Source of the DNA: Anaerolineae bacterium
GTDB lineage: Bacteria; Chloroflexota; Anaerolineae; B4-G1; SLSP01
NCBI GenBank assembly: GCA_016927095.1
Contig: JAFGNI010000715.1
Span: 1 to 6,565 of the forward strand
Direction of reading: 5' to 3'
DNA length: 6,565 nt
Below are positions 4,994 through 6,565 of the stretch, one piece after another; the first letter of the stretch is position 1, and every line of letters starts with the position of its first letter. Below the pieces are notes generated by a model. It was not told where the DNA came from, did no database searches, and saw only the letters and a program-made list of their open reading frames with translations. Made by a program: the position numbers and the translations under genes.

Positions 4994-6565
4994 TTACATC
5001 TGGTCCGGCGCGTTCATACCCATCAGATGCAGGACTCGGGCCAGCACAGACTTCGCGGTCCGAGCCAGCATCAGCCTAGCAGCAGTCAAGTCTGCCTCAT
5101 CCGGTACCTCTGAGACAATTCTGCAGTCGCGATAGAACGCGTGGAATAGCGAAGCTAGTTCGGTAGCATAGGTGGTCAGGTGATGCGGGGCTAGATTCGC
5201 GGCTGCCAACGTGATGAGCTCCGGGAATAGCAGCATCTTGCGGATGAGGGCAAGCTCACTCGGATGCGTCAGTAGACTGGGGTCCCCTGTCGTCTCCACG
5301 TCCCAGCCCTGTTCGGTCGCGTGGCGCAACACGCCAGCGATGCGTGTGTGCGCATACTGGACGTAGTAGACCGGGTTGCGATCCGATCGCTCGACAGCCA
5401 GGTCGAGATCAAACTCCAGCGTGACATCAACCGTGCGCGTCAGCATCATGTAGCGGATTGGGTCCGGACCCACTTCATCGAGGAGCTCGCGCAGCGTCAC
5501 AAACTCGCCGGAGCTCTTTGACATCCGGACCTCCTCACCTCCCCGCATCAAAGTCACCATCTGGTATAGGATTAGGACGAGCCGGTCTGGATCCAGGCCC
5601 AGAGCTTTGGCAGCAGCCTGCACCCGCGGTACATCGCCATGGTGATCGGCCCCCCAGACATAAATCGCCTTATCGTACCCCCTGACCTCGAGCTTGTTCC
5701 ACAAATAGGGGATGTCTGAGGCCAAATAGGTAGGCCGGTCTTCAGAATTGGGAATCACCTGGGGCGACCTGATCAAGACAGCATCTTTCTCCAAATCGGG
5801 ATGCCGAAACCACGTTGCGCCATCATACTTGATGACGTAGCCTGACGCGGTCAGCCGGTCCATCATCTCGTCAAATAACCCCGACTCATAGAGCGATCGC
5901 TCACTAAACCAGCTGTCGAAGTGCACATTCAACAACGCAAGATCAGCCTCCACGCCCTCAAGGATCCGGCCGATGCCCCACTGCCCCAGCTCCCGGACGG
6001 CAACCTCGTATCGTCTGTCGAGAAAGGCCCGACCATAGGCATCCTTGGCCTCCCTGGCTAAGTCCGTCACGTAGCTGCCCGGATAGCCCTGTTCCGGAAA
6101 CGGGACGTCAACGCCAAACAGCCCGGCATAGCGCGACAGAATGCTGCCCCCAAAATGCCGTACCTTGGACCCAGCATCATTAACATAGTACTCGCGGTCT
6201 ACGTCGTAGCCGGCTGCCTCCAGGATAGAAGCCAATGCGTCGCCAATCACGGCATTGCGGGCGGACGCAATCGTGATCGGCCCCGTCGGGTTCGCGCTCA
6301 CAAACTCCACCTGCACGCGGGACCCTGCTCCCACCGGCACATTGCCCCACGCTTCGCCAGTGGAGAGCATCGTCGGCACCTGAGCTGTTACCCACCCGTC
6401 GTCCAGCGTGAAATTGACGAAGCCCGGCGGTGCAACCTCCACCCGCGCCACAAAGGGCACCACCGGCACATGCTTGGCGACAACCTGAGCGATCTGGATC
6501 GGTGCGCGGTGCAGGACTCGAGCCAACCCCAGACACACGGGCGAGCCGTAGTCGCCGTGAGCGGC
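4994..6565 (-). CDS. argS: Arginyl-tRNA synthetase (5' end outside window), altered HIGH motif
   Basis: This class-I synthetase charges tRNA-Arg with arginine using ATP in the cytoplasm. The frame is open to the right edge (AAHGDYGSPVCLGLARVLHRAP...), and the GTG at 6538 is internal: the HGDY segment upstream of it belongs to the conserved N-terminal domain. About 523 residues are visible; full-length ArgS is about 550, so only some tens of residues are missing. Visible in order are VEVAPPGFVNFTL (end of the N-terminal domain), VEFVSANPTGP before the HIGH position, and YYVNDAGSKV. Next come YVWGADHHGDVPRVQAAAKALG, ILYQMVTLMRGGEEV and the KMSKS loop as RMSKSSGEFVTL (5513-5527). The anticodon-binding domain follows (NPVYYVQYAHTRI), ending in the typical LARVLHLMGMNAPDQM and TAA at 4994-4996. 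Odd: the HIGH position reads TIAS (6263-6274) where HVGH is usual, and a ~5-residue insert (VIPNSED) precedes PTYLASDI. The frame is uninterrupted, so it does not look like a pseudogene. dcd follows after 27 nt. Confidence 0.96.
   Translation of the reverse strand, partial: AAHGDYGSPVCLGLARVLHRAPIQIAQVVAKHVPVVPFVARVEVAPPGFVNFTLDDGWVTAQVPTMLSTGEAWGNVPVGAGSRVQVEFVSANPTGPITIASARNAVIGDALASILEAAGYDVDREYYVNDAGSKVRHFGGSILSRYAGLFGVDVPFPEQGYPGSYVTDLAREAKDAYGRAFLDRRYEVAVRELGQWGIGRILEGVEADLALLNVHFDSWFSERSLYESGLFDEMMDRLTASGYVIKYDGATWFRHPDLEKDAVLIRSPQVIPNSEDRPTYLASDIPYLWNKLEVRGYDKAIYVWGADHHGDVPRVQAAAKALGLDPDRLVLILYQMVTLMRGGEEVRMSKSSGEFVTLRELLDEVGPDPIRYMMLTRTVDVTLEFDLDLAVERSDRNPVYYVQYAHTRIAGVLRHATEQGWDVETTGDPSLLTHPSELALIRKMLLFPELITLAAANLAPHHLTTYATELASLFHAFYRDCRIVSEVPDEADLTAARLMLARTAKSVLARVLHLMGMNAPDQM

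Noticed and set aside
1..6565. Mobile element, CRISPR, tRNA or defence-system signals
   Set aside because: No repeat array, transposase or integrase motif, terminal repeats or tRNA-like cloverleaf found by eye on either strand.

Overview
The window is a compact, GC-rich (roughly 58-60% by eye) bacterial chromosomal segment made of housekeeping and cell-envelope genes. I see no mobile element, CRISPR array, phage gene, tRNA or rRNA. Six protein genes are supported. The two at the left are on the + strand, and the four at the right are on the - strand. The left-most and right-most genes are cut by the window edges. The style of the ArgS (N-terminal HGDYGSPV, core VEFVSANPTGP) and the gene mix would fit an uncultured Chloroflexota-like bacterium, but this is a weak inference and no marker here settles it.

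Left part (+ strand): the 3' end of a peptidase-U32-type gene (collagenase-like domain plus a C-terminal four-cysteine tail, RlhA/YdcP relatives). After a 140-nt gap follows a 261-aa protein of unknown family. It carries a clear HExxH zinc-protease signature (HEFVH) and a later EGFARWVE helix that could supply the third zinc ligand. About 80 nt of non-coding DNA separates this gene from the convergent - strand block.

Right part (- strand, read right to left): argS (5' end outside the window) is followed after 27 nt by dcd (dCTP deaminase), probably as one transcript. A near-consensus sigma70 promoter (TTGACA-16-TATAGT) then drives a secreted lytic transglycosylase through a leader of about 92 nt. 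Past that gene lies a perfect 9-bp hairpin, and then an RluD-type 23S rRNA pseudouridine synthase gene.

Functionally the genes cover translation (ArgS, RluD-type, possibly the U32 protein through rRNA modification), nucleotide metabolism (Dcd) and peptidoglycan remodelling (transglycosylase). The points most worth a second look are these: the ArgS class-I HIGH signature reads TIAS, with both histidines lost; the HExxH protein is unrecognised; and the transglycosylase carries an uncharacterised cysteine-containing C-terminal module behind a Pro/Thr/Ser-rich linker. No convincing new multi-gene system is visible.
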